Shown in pieces: positions 50,554-58,595 of a DNA stretch of 64,000 nucleotides. A model generated the notes under the pieces. The model searched no databases. It was not told the origin of the DNA and worked only from the letters and a program-made list of their open reading frames with translations. A program made the translations under genes and the position numbers. The stretch comes from Nostoc sp. NIES-4103 (GTDB taxonomy: Bacteria > Cyanobacteriota > Cyanobacteriia > Cyanobacteriales > Nostocaceae). The stretch lies in NCBI RefSeq assembly GCF_002368335.1, contig NZ_AP018288.1:7494389-7558388 (forward strand). Reading direction: 5' to 3'. How positions within the stretch are numbered: position 1 is the stretch's first letter; each line of letters opens with the position of its first letter.

Positions 50554-53256
50554 TTAATCAACTTTTTTAAAGTGAAATCTATTTCCTTGGCTATCACTGC
50601 ACTTATCACCACTACCAGGAACTATTTTAACGAGGACTGGCGTTTTATTGCGCGGCTCACCATCTTGAAAAGCAAGTGTATCTCCTGAAGTTCTATCAGG
50701 TGGCAGTGTAATAGACTTTAGCTTTTGGAGTACACTTTGTCGAGAGGGATTTTTTGACTCTGAAATAGCTTTAAGAAAAGCCACAGTTGCATCATAACTA
50801 GCAGCAGTACGCCAACTAATTCCCTGTCCCCACTGCTTACAGGCTCTTTCGGCAAATTTTTTGGAATAAGATTCTTTAGGAAACCAAGGAATAGCTATAA
50901 TTAAGCCTTCAACATCCTTGTCACCCTGTTTTAAAAAACCTACACCATACAAAGCATCTCCTCCTAACAGCTGAAGATTTCTTCCCAAATATTTTGGAAT
51001 TTTTTGTTGTTCACGAGCGCGAGCCATGTTGATTACGGTAGAAATTAGCTCTGTATTTGGAAAAAAAATAGCCGCATCAGCTTCATCTTGAACTACACTG
51101 AGATACACTTGATAAGATGCATCTAAAGTTGGATCTGCTAGATTTTCAGTTCTGACAATTTTTCCACCTTTATATTCAAATTTTTTCGTGAACGCTTCCC
51201 TTATACTTTCACTATATGGATCTTCAACTTTATAAAAAATAACTACTTGCTTAATACCTATTTTAAAAGCATAATCAGCTAATTTTTCGCCAGATTTTAT
51301 ATCAGAATTAACTGTTCTAAAAAATACTTTGTTTTTTAATTTTGTACTAGTGCTAGTAGGAGATATCATCGCTAAACCAGCACCTTCATATTTTACGAGT
51401 GCAGCCTGACTAACTGCACTGCCATTGTGTCCAATTACTCCTAACACTTTTGGATCTCTAATCAATTCCTGGGCAACTATTTGAGCTTGACTTTGTTCGT
51501 TATTATCATCGGTAATTACAATATTCAATAATTGCCCTTTTAATCCACCTTTTTCATTAAACTCATCTTGCGCTTGTGCAACTCCTTTCAATATTTCTGT
51601 AGCCTGTTCTCTCCTGGCATTTATAGGTACAGCAACTGCCAAAGTGAAATAATTACCCTTTTGATGTGCTTTGGCATTGTTGTAATAAATTAGTAGTTCT
51701 GGATCATTTTTATCAACTTCTTTTGCTTTTTTAAATTGTTCAATTGCTTCTGGATAATCTCCTTTTTTAAAAGCGTCAATCCCAAGCAATTGATATAAAT
51801 TTCCTTTGCCTATAAAAAAAGTACGTTCTCCTTGACTAAATAACTCTGGCTCTAATATGTAGGGAAAAAATAATGATTGAATTTTTCTAGTTGATAACGA
51901 GCCGCCTGTAACCCCAAATCCAATTAATAAAAGAGTATATATTAATGAAATTATATGTTGACTGCGCTTTGTTCTTTTTAATTCTAATTCTTGACTGGTA
52001 TTGAGAAATTGATAATCTTCACTTGTTAACAGTTTATCATGACTCCATTCTATTGCTGTTTTTAATTTTCGACCTCGCAATAACCAATACTTATTTTTAT
52101 TTAATTTCCATCCTAATAATTCTTCCTCATAAGGTTTCTTATCCGCTAAAATTTCAGTCAACCAGCTATCATCAAATACTAATTCGTAAATCAGGTTATA
52201 AATTTTTAGTTTATGATTATTTTCTAATACTAATCCTGACAGAATTAGTTCACTCTGCTCTGGGCTATCATCGATGGGTAATTCTCGCTGTTGTCTGATT
52301 TTCTGATAGAGTTTAAGTAAATTAATTGTTGGTTCTTGACTATTGATAATTCTGTCACGAATCGTCCTGAAATGTTGTGGATTATCTTGCTCTTCCCAAT
52401 TCTCAATTATTTGGAATTTAACAATCTCATCTACCCATTTGCTTAGAGCTTGCTTATTGCTAGGAATAACATGTTGATACTCAGCAATAAGTTTACATAT
52501 CTTTTGAGTTAGAAAAGGTTGACCTCCAGTCCATTTTAGTACCTCTTGCAAAATATATTCAGCGATTTTCGAGTTACCTACTTTACTTTCTAATCCTTGA
52601 GCAAGAGGTTGAATTTCTGCCAAAGTAAAATTCTTTAATTTAATTGCTTTACCAATATTAAAAGGTGTGCGTTGATTGTCTTGAATTAATTGCGATGGTG
52701 TAGCTACTCCTAATAATGCAAAAGTAACTCGTTTATAATTTGGGTTATTTGCACGTTGATTATAGCAAGAGCGTATGAAAGCAAAAAAATCATCAGTAGG
52801 AAAATCCAAACTGAGAACAGTATCGATTTCATCAATAAAAATAACAATATTTTGATAAATCTCTGCTAGTAATAATTTTCTAAAAAAATCATCCAATCGT
52901 TTCAGAGGAGCTAAGGATTTACTTTCTAGTAACCAAGGTTCTAATTGGTCATTCGGTAATTCCAATTGTTCTGCTAAATCTTTAATAAAAGTATAGTACC
53001 ACTGCTCTTGAGTAACTCCTTTAGTTCCCAATCCATCTAGACTAATTAAAGCGCACTTAAATTCTTGTTTTTCTAATCTTTTACTTACTCTTACTTGTAA
53101 GCTAGACTTTCCCATCTGTCGAGAATCGAACACATAACAAAAATATCCATGTCTTAATTGTTCATAAATATCTTTGTCGGCATCTCGCTCTACATAGCTG
53201 GGGTCATCTGCTGTTAAAGTCCCTCCTACTTGATAGTATTGGTGGGGTTGTATCAT
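50554..53256 (-). CDS. AAA_35 NTPase fused to TM segment, TPR and periplasmic binding domain
   Basis: This 900-residue predicted transmembrane receptor starts with an AAA_35-type NTPase (about 1-380), with Walker A DSRQMGKSS (44-52), Walker B IVIFIDEIDTVL (137-148) and the VTFALLGVATPSQL sensor region. One membrane span follows near 434-452 (IISLIYTLLLIGFGVTGGS). A TPR-like pair of helices comes next (about 483-530, YPEAIEQFKKAKEVDKNDPE), then a type-1 (Leu/Ile/Val-type) periplasmic binding domain (about 536-890; VIGHNGSAVSQAALVKYEGA; MISPTSTSTKL). The binding domain should face the periplasm and sense a small ligand such as an amino acid or amide. The gene starts 19 bp after the stop of the CHAT-AAA_35 gene; both form one operon. 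Confidence 0.88.
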   Translation of the reverse strand: MIQPHQYYQVGGTLTADDPSYVERDADKDIYEQLRHGYFCYVFDSRQMGKSSLQVRVSKRLEKQEFKCALISLDGLGTKGVTQEQWYYTFIKDLAEQLELPNDQLEPWLLESKSLAPLKRLDDFFRKLLLAEIYQNIVIFIDEIDTVLSLDFPTDDFFAFIRSCYNQRANNPNYKRVTFALLGVATPSQLIQDNQRTPFNIGKAIKLKNFTLAEIQPLAQGLESKVGNSKIAEYILQEVLKWTGGQPFLTQKICKLIAEYQHVIPSNKQALSKWVDEIVKFQIIENWEEQDNPQHFRTIRDRIINSQEPTINLLKLYQKIRQQRELPIDDSPEQSELILSGLVLENNHKLKIYNLIYELVFDDSWLTEILADKKPYEEELLGWKLNKNKYWLLRGRKLKTAIEWSHDKLLTSEDYQFLNTSQELELKRTKRSQHIISLIYTLLLIGFGVTGGSLSTRKIQSLFFPYILEPELFSQGERTFFIGKGNLYQLLGIDAFKKGDYPEAIEQFKKAKEVDKNDPELLIYYNNAKAHQKGNYFTLAVAVPINARREQATEILKGVAQAQDEFNEKGGLKGQLLNIVITDDNNEQSQAQIVAQELIRDPKVLGVIGHNGSAVSQAALVKYEGAGLAMISPTSTSTKLKNKVFFRTVNSDIKSGEKLADYAFKIGIKQVVIFYKVEDPYSESIREAFTKKFEYKGGKIVRTENLADPTLDASYQVYLSVVQDEADAAIFFPNTELISTVINMARAREQQKIPKYLGRNLQLLGGDALYGVGFLKQGDKDVEGLIIAIPWFPKESYSKKFAERACKQWGQGISWRTAASYDATVAFLKAISESKNPSRQSVLQKLKSITLPPDRTSGDTLAFQDGEPRNKTPVLVKIVPGSGDKCSDSQGNRFHFKKVD

Positions 53257-54088
53257 AGTGAATTTTCTCTATAATTTAAAGATAAAAACGGAAGAACTGA
53301 CGATATAGATTGCAGCGTGGTTTAGCAAAATTTTTTTCTAACTTCACTAGTCCTAAGCGTTGTAATGTTCTCGCAATAGTTGGAGATAATTGAACTGGTT
53401 GATTTGCTGCGATCGCCTGACGAAATGCTGTGTTCAATTCTGGATTATTTTCTAAAATTTTCAAATATTCAAGTAGATGTCCTCTAAACGGCCCTTCTAG
53501 GGTAGGAGCAACTTCTAGGAATTCTTGAAAGGTAATTTCACTCAGTCTCAAATAATCACAAGTAATTCGCAATAGTAAAGGGTGTCCTCCTAACAAATCC
53601 ACTATTTGACTAACTTCATCTGTTGCTAAATTTAGTCCATGCAAATTTAGTAAACGTTGTACCTGATCAAGAGTAAATTCTGGTAATTCAATTACTAAAC
53701 CTACGTTAGCGAGTGGTGAGCTATTGATATCTAGTGAGGCATAAACTTCAGTAGAATGGACAATGATTAAGTGCAGTTTTTTCCATACAATACTATCTCT
53801 ATCATCGCGCCTTGCCCGGTCATGCCAATTTCGCAGCATTTTACAAAAATCATTGGCAATTTCAGGTTTTTCAAAAACTAAATCAACATCATTTAAAGCC
53901 AAAATCAAAGAAGTATTTATTCTTGCCAACAAGTATTTTTGAAAGTACATCGTACTGTTAAAAATACTTGTTGCTTGATTGTCCCAAGTATCACTTAATT
54001 GATTGGGTAACTCTAATTCATTAGCAACAGCAATACAGAAAGAACGAAAGAATTTCTCGACATCTTGAAAAACTGTTCCATCTGTTAA

Positions 54089-54998
54089 GAGGATGTTTTA
54101 AAAGTAGGGGGTATTGTAAGAAAGCTCACAAGGCGTATGCTGAAATTTGTAGAAACCAGCACCCTGTGAGCGAATGACTAAAGCATACCGTAGTAATCTG
54201 ACATGGGAACAATGGGAATTAATTGCAGACCTATTCCCAGAATCAAAACCAGGGGGTCGTCCCCGAAAATTAGCATTATTTGCGATCGTGAATGCAATTC
54301 TCTATGTTCTGTGCGAAGGTTGTACATGGCGAGGTTTGCCAGGAGATTTTCCGGCGTGGTCAACGGTTTATGGTTATTTTTGGAGATGGGGAAAAGATGG
54401 TACATGGTTGAAGGTTCATGACCAACTCTATCGGTGGGTAAGGGTAGACTCAGGACGTGATAAGAGTCCATCAGAAGCGGCGGTTGATAGTCAATCAGTA
54501 GAAACAGCAACGATGATTACTGTTGATGTCGGCTATGACGCAGGAAAAAAGATACATGGGCGCAAGCGACATCTAAGTGTAGATTTGTTAGGGCTAGTTT
54601 TGCGGGTCTTGGTAACGTCTGCAAGTGTTCCAGAACGTGAAGGAGCGAAAAAAGTCCTCAAACGAGTTCACAATACAGGCAATCACGTCAAAAGGTTAAA
54701 CATCATTTGGATGGACGGAGGATACCGAGGCGAAGAATTTATGCATTGGGTGATGGATATGTTTCGGTGGATTGTAGAAATTGTTCTTCGACCATTGGAG
54801 AAAAAAGGTTTTGTCCATTTACCAAAGCGTTGGGTTGTCGAAAGAACTTTTGGATGGCTCAATTGGTGTCGCCGTTTAAGTAAAGATTATGAAAGGCTAC
54901 CCAAAACTTCGGAGACTTTTATATATATAGCGATGATTCGTATCATGGTCAGACGACTAGCATAATTTTTGACTCAATTTGACTTTTAAAACATCCTC
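54089..54998 (+). mobile_element. IS5-family insertion sequence, 910 bp
   Basis: Perfect 17-bp terminal inverted repeats (GAGGATGTTTTAAAAGT at 54089-54105, complement at 54982-54998) bound a single transposase gene on the plus strand. A 3-bp direct repeat TAA flanks it (54086-54088 and 54999-55001), matching the short T-N-A duplications of the IS1031-like IS5 subgroup. Ends and transposase are intact, so it may be active. It interrupts the CHAT-AAA_35 gene in the opposite orientation. Confidence 0.95.
54174..54965 (+). CDS. IS5-family DDE transposase
   Basis: This 263-residue transposase cuts and pastes the surrounding element. The N-terminal domain is the IS5-type DNA-binding part (NLTWEQWELIADLFPESKP; CTWRGLPGDFPAWSTVYGYF). 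The DDE catalytic residues appear in AAVDSQSV (Asp), IWMDGGYRGEE (Asp) and VVERTFGWLNW (Glu), with the Y-x2-R-x3-E-x6-K type end (RRLSKDYERLPK). The gene starts 85 bp inside the left end and stops 33 bp before the right end, as usual for a single-gene IS5 element. Start ATG 54174. Confidence 0.95.
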   Translation: MTKAYRSNLTWEQWELIADLFPESKPGGRPRKLALFAIVNAILYVLCEGCTWRGLPGDFPAWSTVYGYFWRWGKDGTWLKVHDQLYRWVRVDSGRDKSPSEAAVDSQSVETATMITVDVGYDAGKKIHGRKRHLSVDLLGLVLRVLVTSASVPEREGAKKVLKRVHNTGNHVKRLNIIWMDGGYRGEEFMHWVMDMFRWIVEIVLRPLEKKGFVHLPKRWVVERTFGWLNWCRRLSKDYERLPKTSETFIYIAMIRIMVRRLA

Positions 54999-55915
54999 TA
55001 AGACGTTAAAACTTAAAGTGACTGTTTTATAGCCATTTCCTCTGGCATAAGCTACTATCCGGTTCATCAGCCATGTTTTTCCCATGTTCTTAGGGGCTTT
55101 GATGCGAATCAGAGAACCAGGCTGTTTAATCTCCTCGTAACAAAGCCCTTCAATTGCAGGGCGTTGTAAATAAAAAGCTGGAGGCGATTGATCTATTCTT
55201 TTACGGAGAACAGGGGTTGATTCTTCTGGAATACCTTGTAGTTGAATTTCTACACACCCAAACTCGTAAGCTTCTTCTATGGAACGATTTGCACCCAGCG
55301 CCCTGTAAAATCCCACAGCAAAAGCGATCGCTGCTTGATCACCAATTGCTGTTTTCATGCCGATGACAAAAGGTATATGCTGAACAATAGCTTCGGCTTG
55401 AATATTGGAATAACAAGCATTTAGCACGACGCAATGAACATAAGCTGCTACTAATTTAAACACCGCAGCTAAAACTTCAGGCTTGACTGGCTGTGTTGTA
55501 CCGAACTCATTTTCAAAGCAAAGTTCACCAGTACTTTGCCCATGTCCTGAAAAATGAATAATATGCGGTTCAAAATCGAGTATTGCTTGGCTAATGTCCC
55601 TAGTACGGGCGGATAATTGTAACTCGAGGACAAATCTGTCTCGCACCCTGAATTTTTGCAGCTGTTCTTTGATATCTCGCAACTCTTGTTGTAAACGCAG
55701 CCTAGCGGTATCGTTAGGTTCAGCCGTGAAAAACAGAATTCTGATTTGGCTATCCTCGTGCATCCAGAATCATTCCTCAAGTTCTACTAATTACCTGCGT
55801 TGTTTCTGTCTTCTAGTCTTTATTCAGGATACTGGCGAGAAATTACGGAAGTTTTCTTCAATTTTAATGTTTTTACCGCACATTTGTTTGTCCTTTCCCC
55901 TTCTTTCCCTTCCTT

Positions 55916-56623
55916 ATGTCACAACTGCAAAGAATCACCATCGCACCCTCCCAACTCCAACAAGGGCAAATTTTGCTGACAAAAGAGCAACAACACTATT
56001 TATTACGTGTGTTGCGTTTGCGTGATGGCGATCGCTTTATTGCTATGGATGGTATGGGTAAATGGTGGTTGGCACAGCTAGCAACAGAACAAGCGCAAGT
56101 TTTAGAACCACTGTCAGTAGCAACTGAATTGTCTGTATCAATTACTTTGATGGTGGCGTTACCCAAAGGCAATGCATTTGATGAAGTGGTACGGACTTGT
56201 ACGGAATTGGGTGTAGCTTGTATTGCGCCAGTTTTGAGCGATCGCACCTTACTAAATCCCAGTCCCCAAAAGCTTGAACGTTGGCGACGCATTGCCGCTG
56301 AAGCCGCTGAACAATCAGAACGTGCTTTTGTACCAACAATTTTAGAACCTGTAGCTTTTAGCACTACCTTGCCATTAGTCAACAGTCAGCAATATATTTG
56401 TGAAGCCCGTGGTAACTTTCCTCACTTAAGAGATTGCTTGCAAAACAAAGGACAAGAAACCATTGTGATTGCTACTGGGCCAGAAGGAGGGTGGACACAA
56501 ACAGAAATTGAAAATGCGATCGCGGCTGGATTTCAACCAGTATCTCTCGGCCGTCGTATCCTGCGAGCAGTGACAGCACCAGTGGTTGCATTAACCCTAA
56601 TTTCCGCAAGTTTTGAAGTATAA
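55916..56623 (+). CDS. rsmE: RsmE, 16S rRNA m3U1498 methyltransferase
   Basis: RsmE methylates U1498 of 16S rRNA in the assembled 30S subunit using S-adenosylmethionine. The 235 residues have the N-terminal PUA-like part (QHYLLRVLRLRDGDRFIAMD) and the SPOUT catalytic part with the deep trefoil knot region (IVIATGPEGGWTQTEIENAI; VSLGRRILRAVTAPVVALTL). Normal length. It is divergent from the CHAT gene, 152 bp apart, and has its own start (ATG 55916). Confidence 0.96.
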   Translation: MSQLQRITIAPSQLQQGQILLTKEQQHYLLRVLRLRDGDRFIAMDGMGKWWLAQLATEQAQVLEPLSVATELSVSITLMVALPKGNAFDEVVRTCTELGVACIAPVLSDRTLLNPSPQKLERWRRIAAEAAEQSERAFVPTILEPVAFSTTLPLVNSQQYICEARGNFPHLRDCLQNKGQETIVIATGPEGGWTQTEIENAIAAGFQPVSLGRRILRAVTAPVVALTLISASFEV

Positions 56624-56805
56624 ATGATTTATAACTGAATACGGTTTAGATCAGATTTAATTTTTCGCTAACTTTGAACAACGATAGCCACAGATGAAGT
56701 GTTAAAAGCATTATTAACAAGTCTTTCACAATCACGCCAGTTCGCCCAAGTCAGCAAAGCCGCCCACGCGACTGGCTCCAAAATCTAAAATCCAAAATGG
56801 TATGA

Positions 56806-57885
56806 GTGATGATTGAGCAAGTGGCTATTGCCTTTGAGCGTAAAGACTATCACACAGCTGCTAAATTACTCAAACAGCTGTTAAAAGAATCGCCGGATAA
56901 TCCTTGGGTGCAATTTTATCTGGGAAGGCTGCATGAAGTATCCCAAAAACACCAAGATGCTGAAAAAATTTATCGTCACCTACTGCGAAATATAACCAAT
57001 ACGAAGATTGTGACGCAAGCACGTCAAGGTTTGCAACGGCTGCAAGAAATTGAGCAAGAACAAAGACAAAGAGCGATCGCTAAAGCCACAGCTGAACCTA
57101 GCAGTACTGAACTTGGAGTATTAGTCTTAGAACCCCTCAGCAACGAACTAAAAACCATAGCTGCACCCAAATTTGCTCAGATTATGCAGCTAGACCCCTA
57201 CACAGCCAGACTGGTACTACCAAGTCGCGGCTGGAGGTTATACCGTACTGGACAGGTAGGAGAACTTAAATTTTATGGTACGCAGCTACAGAAAGCTGAA
57301 ATTCCTTGTTTCTGGACTTCGATAGCAGCCATTCAGCAAATTCAAGTTTTTCAAGTCCAATATTTCTCAGAATCTGATCTCAAAGCAACTGTTGTTTGTC
57401 GCAATGAAGCAAATCAACTTGGTTCGCTAACTTTTGAATGGTCAGAAGTCAAAGCACGAGTTATAGGACTGCTACCAATTTTTGAGGAAGTTGTAGATGT
57501 TGATGCTCATCATAAATTAGAACGCAAAACCCAAACCCAAGACTATGTGCAATTTTATGATTTACACTTACCTGGTAGACATTGCATTTTGCGACTTTAT
57601 GACAACGGCTATGAGTTTCAGCAAGGTATAGAAATTACTCTTCAAACTAGCCAAAATACAATCAGAATTAATTGGAATCATTTACTCGGCTGGATTGACC
57701 AAAAATTGCCTCAAGTTAAAATTTGGTCTGATTTTGCTTTTTTTGCACAGACAGTAATAGATCAAACAGAAATGCTAAGTCAGATCAAGTCTCACATTCA
57801 CCTATTTCGCAGGGAACAAACTAATTGGGACTCAGCTTTTCATTTATACAGTGGACTCGTCTTTGTAAATCATGCTAGTAGTTAG
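56806..57885 (+). CDS. TPR-repeat protein of unknown role
   Basis: This 359-residue protein starts with two TPR motifs (about 5-75: AFERKDYHTAAKLLKQLLKE and VQFYLGRLHEVSQKHQDAEK). A long C-terminal domain follows, with regular strand content (LVLPSRGWRLYRTGQVGELK; VQFYDLHLPGRHCILRLYDN) that I do not recognise. No signal peptide. Similar TPR proteins are common in cyanobacteria without a known function. The start is GTG 56806 or ATG 56809 (adjacent codons). It is 180 bp after rsmE on the same strand and ends before a bidirectional terminator. Confidence 0.75.
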   Translation: MMIEQVAIAFERKDYHTAAKLLKQLLKESPDNPWVQFYLGRLHEVSQKHQDAEKIYRHLLRNITNTKIVTQARQGLQRLQEIEQEQRQRAIAKATAEPSSTELGVLVLEPLSNELKTIAAPKFAQIMQLDPYTARLVLPSRGWRLYRTGQVGELKFYGTQLQKAEIPCFWTSIAAIQQIQVFQVQYFSESDLKATVVCRNEANQLGSLTFEWSEVKARVIGLLPIFEEVVDVDAHHKLERKTQTQDYVQFYDLHLPGRHCILRLYDNGYEFQQGIEITLQTSQNTIRINWNHLLGWIDQKLPQVKIWSDFAFFAQTVIDQTEMLSQIKSHIHLFRREQTNWDSAFHLYSGLVFVNHASS

Positions 57886-57973
57886 GCTTCCAAGTCACAA
57901 AATATCCCAATATTCACAGTCAACAGTCATCATTTATCAGTTTTGCGGTGCGTTGTACTGTTGTGTTCGATCA

Positions 57974-58007
57974 AAAAGTGAGAGCAGAAATTTCTGCTCT
58001 CACTTTT
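57974..58007. terminator. 34-bp perfect palindrome, bidirectional terminator
   Basis: The arms AAAAGTGAGAGCAGAAA and its exact complement meet at the centre. A-rich and T-rich flanks on both sides give terminator structure in each direction. It lies between the plus-strand TPR gene and the minus-strand tmRNA gene, ending both transcripts. Confidence 0.9.
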
Positions 58008-58067
58008 GGTTTTCTACTACTGCATCAAGGGGGTAATGAATGCAGATTGGATTTTTAGTATTTTTAG

Positions 58068-58453
58068 TGGATCCGAGCAGAGTCGAACTGCTGTCCAAAT
58101 TGGGTATTGACCCTCCACTCATTCACAGGTTTAGCCTATCTGACCCTCAAGGCGGGAATCGTTCATTATCCCGAACGTAGGATGCTCTGATTAAGTCTTA
58201 GCTAGCAAGTCAATCAGAGAATACTTGCTAGAGCATCCGTTGGGGTTGGTCTCTAATTCTTAACGGAGTCAAACTAGAGACGCTCGAACCTATAAGAGGC
58301 TATTAGGCAGCTACTAGGGCTTCCTTACGAGCAAATTTTACGATGTTATTCGCATTTACTTTTTTTTTGAGCCTTGGATTTCCGAGAGACGACTCACTCT
58401 CGACCTGAATCACAGAGCAGCGTTCGCCAACCTGTCGAAACCGTTACGGACCC
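58068..58453 (-). ncRNA. ssrA: tmRNA (transfer-messenger RNA)
   Basis: tmRNA rescues stalled ribosomes and tags the unfinished protein for proteolysis. On the minus strand the 5' end is GGGTCCGTAACGGTTTCGACAGG (shown at 58453 downward; acceptor 5' half GGGTCCG) and the 3' end CGGATCCA completes the tRNA-like acceptor at 58068. The T arm GTTCGACTC is next to it. The tag reading frame (58306-58353) encodes ANNIVKFARKEALVAA and stops with TAA at 58303-58305. The C-terminal ALVAA is the expected degradation signal. It is a one-piece, 386-nt molecule, not permuted. CCA is not encoded. Confidence 0.97.
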
Positions 58454-58595
58454 ATGTGCTTCATACTTCAATTATAATACGCCGTTTTTGAAATGTGTTA
58501 AGCTGTTCCAAATAAAAATCGTGTTGACTGATGACTAATGAAAGCAAAAATTTTCAACCTTGCGTCTAGATATTTTTGAATTTGTCGAACTCACA

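Larger units (their letters stand above)
53276..55763 (-). pseudogene. CHAT protease-AAA_35 gene interrupted by an IS5-type element
   Basis: Two gene fragments flank the insertion at 54089-54998. The 5' part (55763 to 54999) encodes 255 residues: a CHAT domain with catalytic His in HFSGHG (His74) and Cys in VVLNACYS (Cys117), then the start of an NTPase with IKAPKNMGKTW. The 3' part (54085 to 53276) encodes 269 residues: LILALNDVDLVFEKPEI, LLGGHPLLLRITCDYLRLSE, ending FRQFFRFYL-like. Joining the parts with one copy of TAA (TTA on this strand) removed gives an uninterrupted 524-residue protein: SFNVL then TDGTVFQDVEKFF. CHAT domains are caspase-like proteases. As it stands, the intact protein cannot be made; the fragment 53276-53950 may still be translated. 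Confidence 0.9.
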
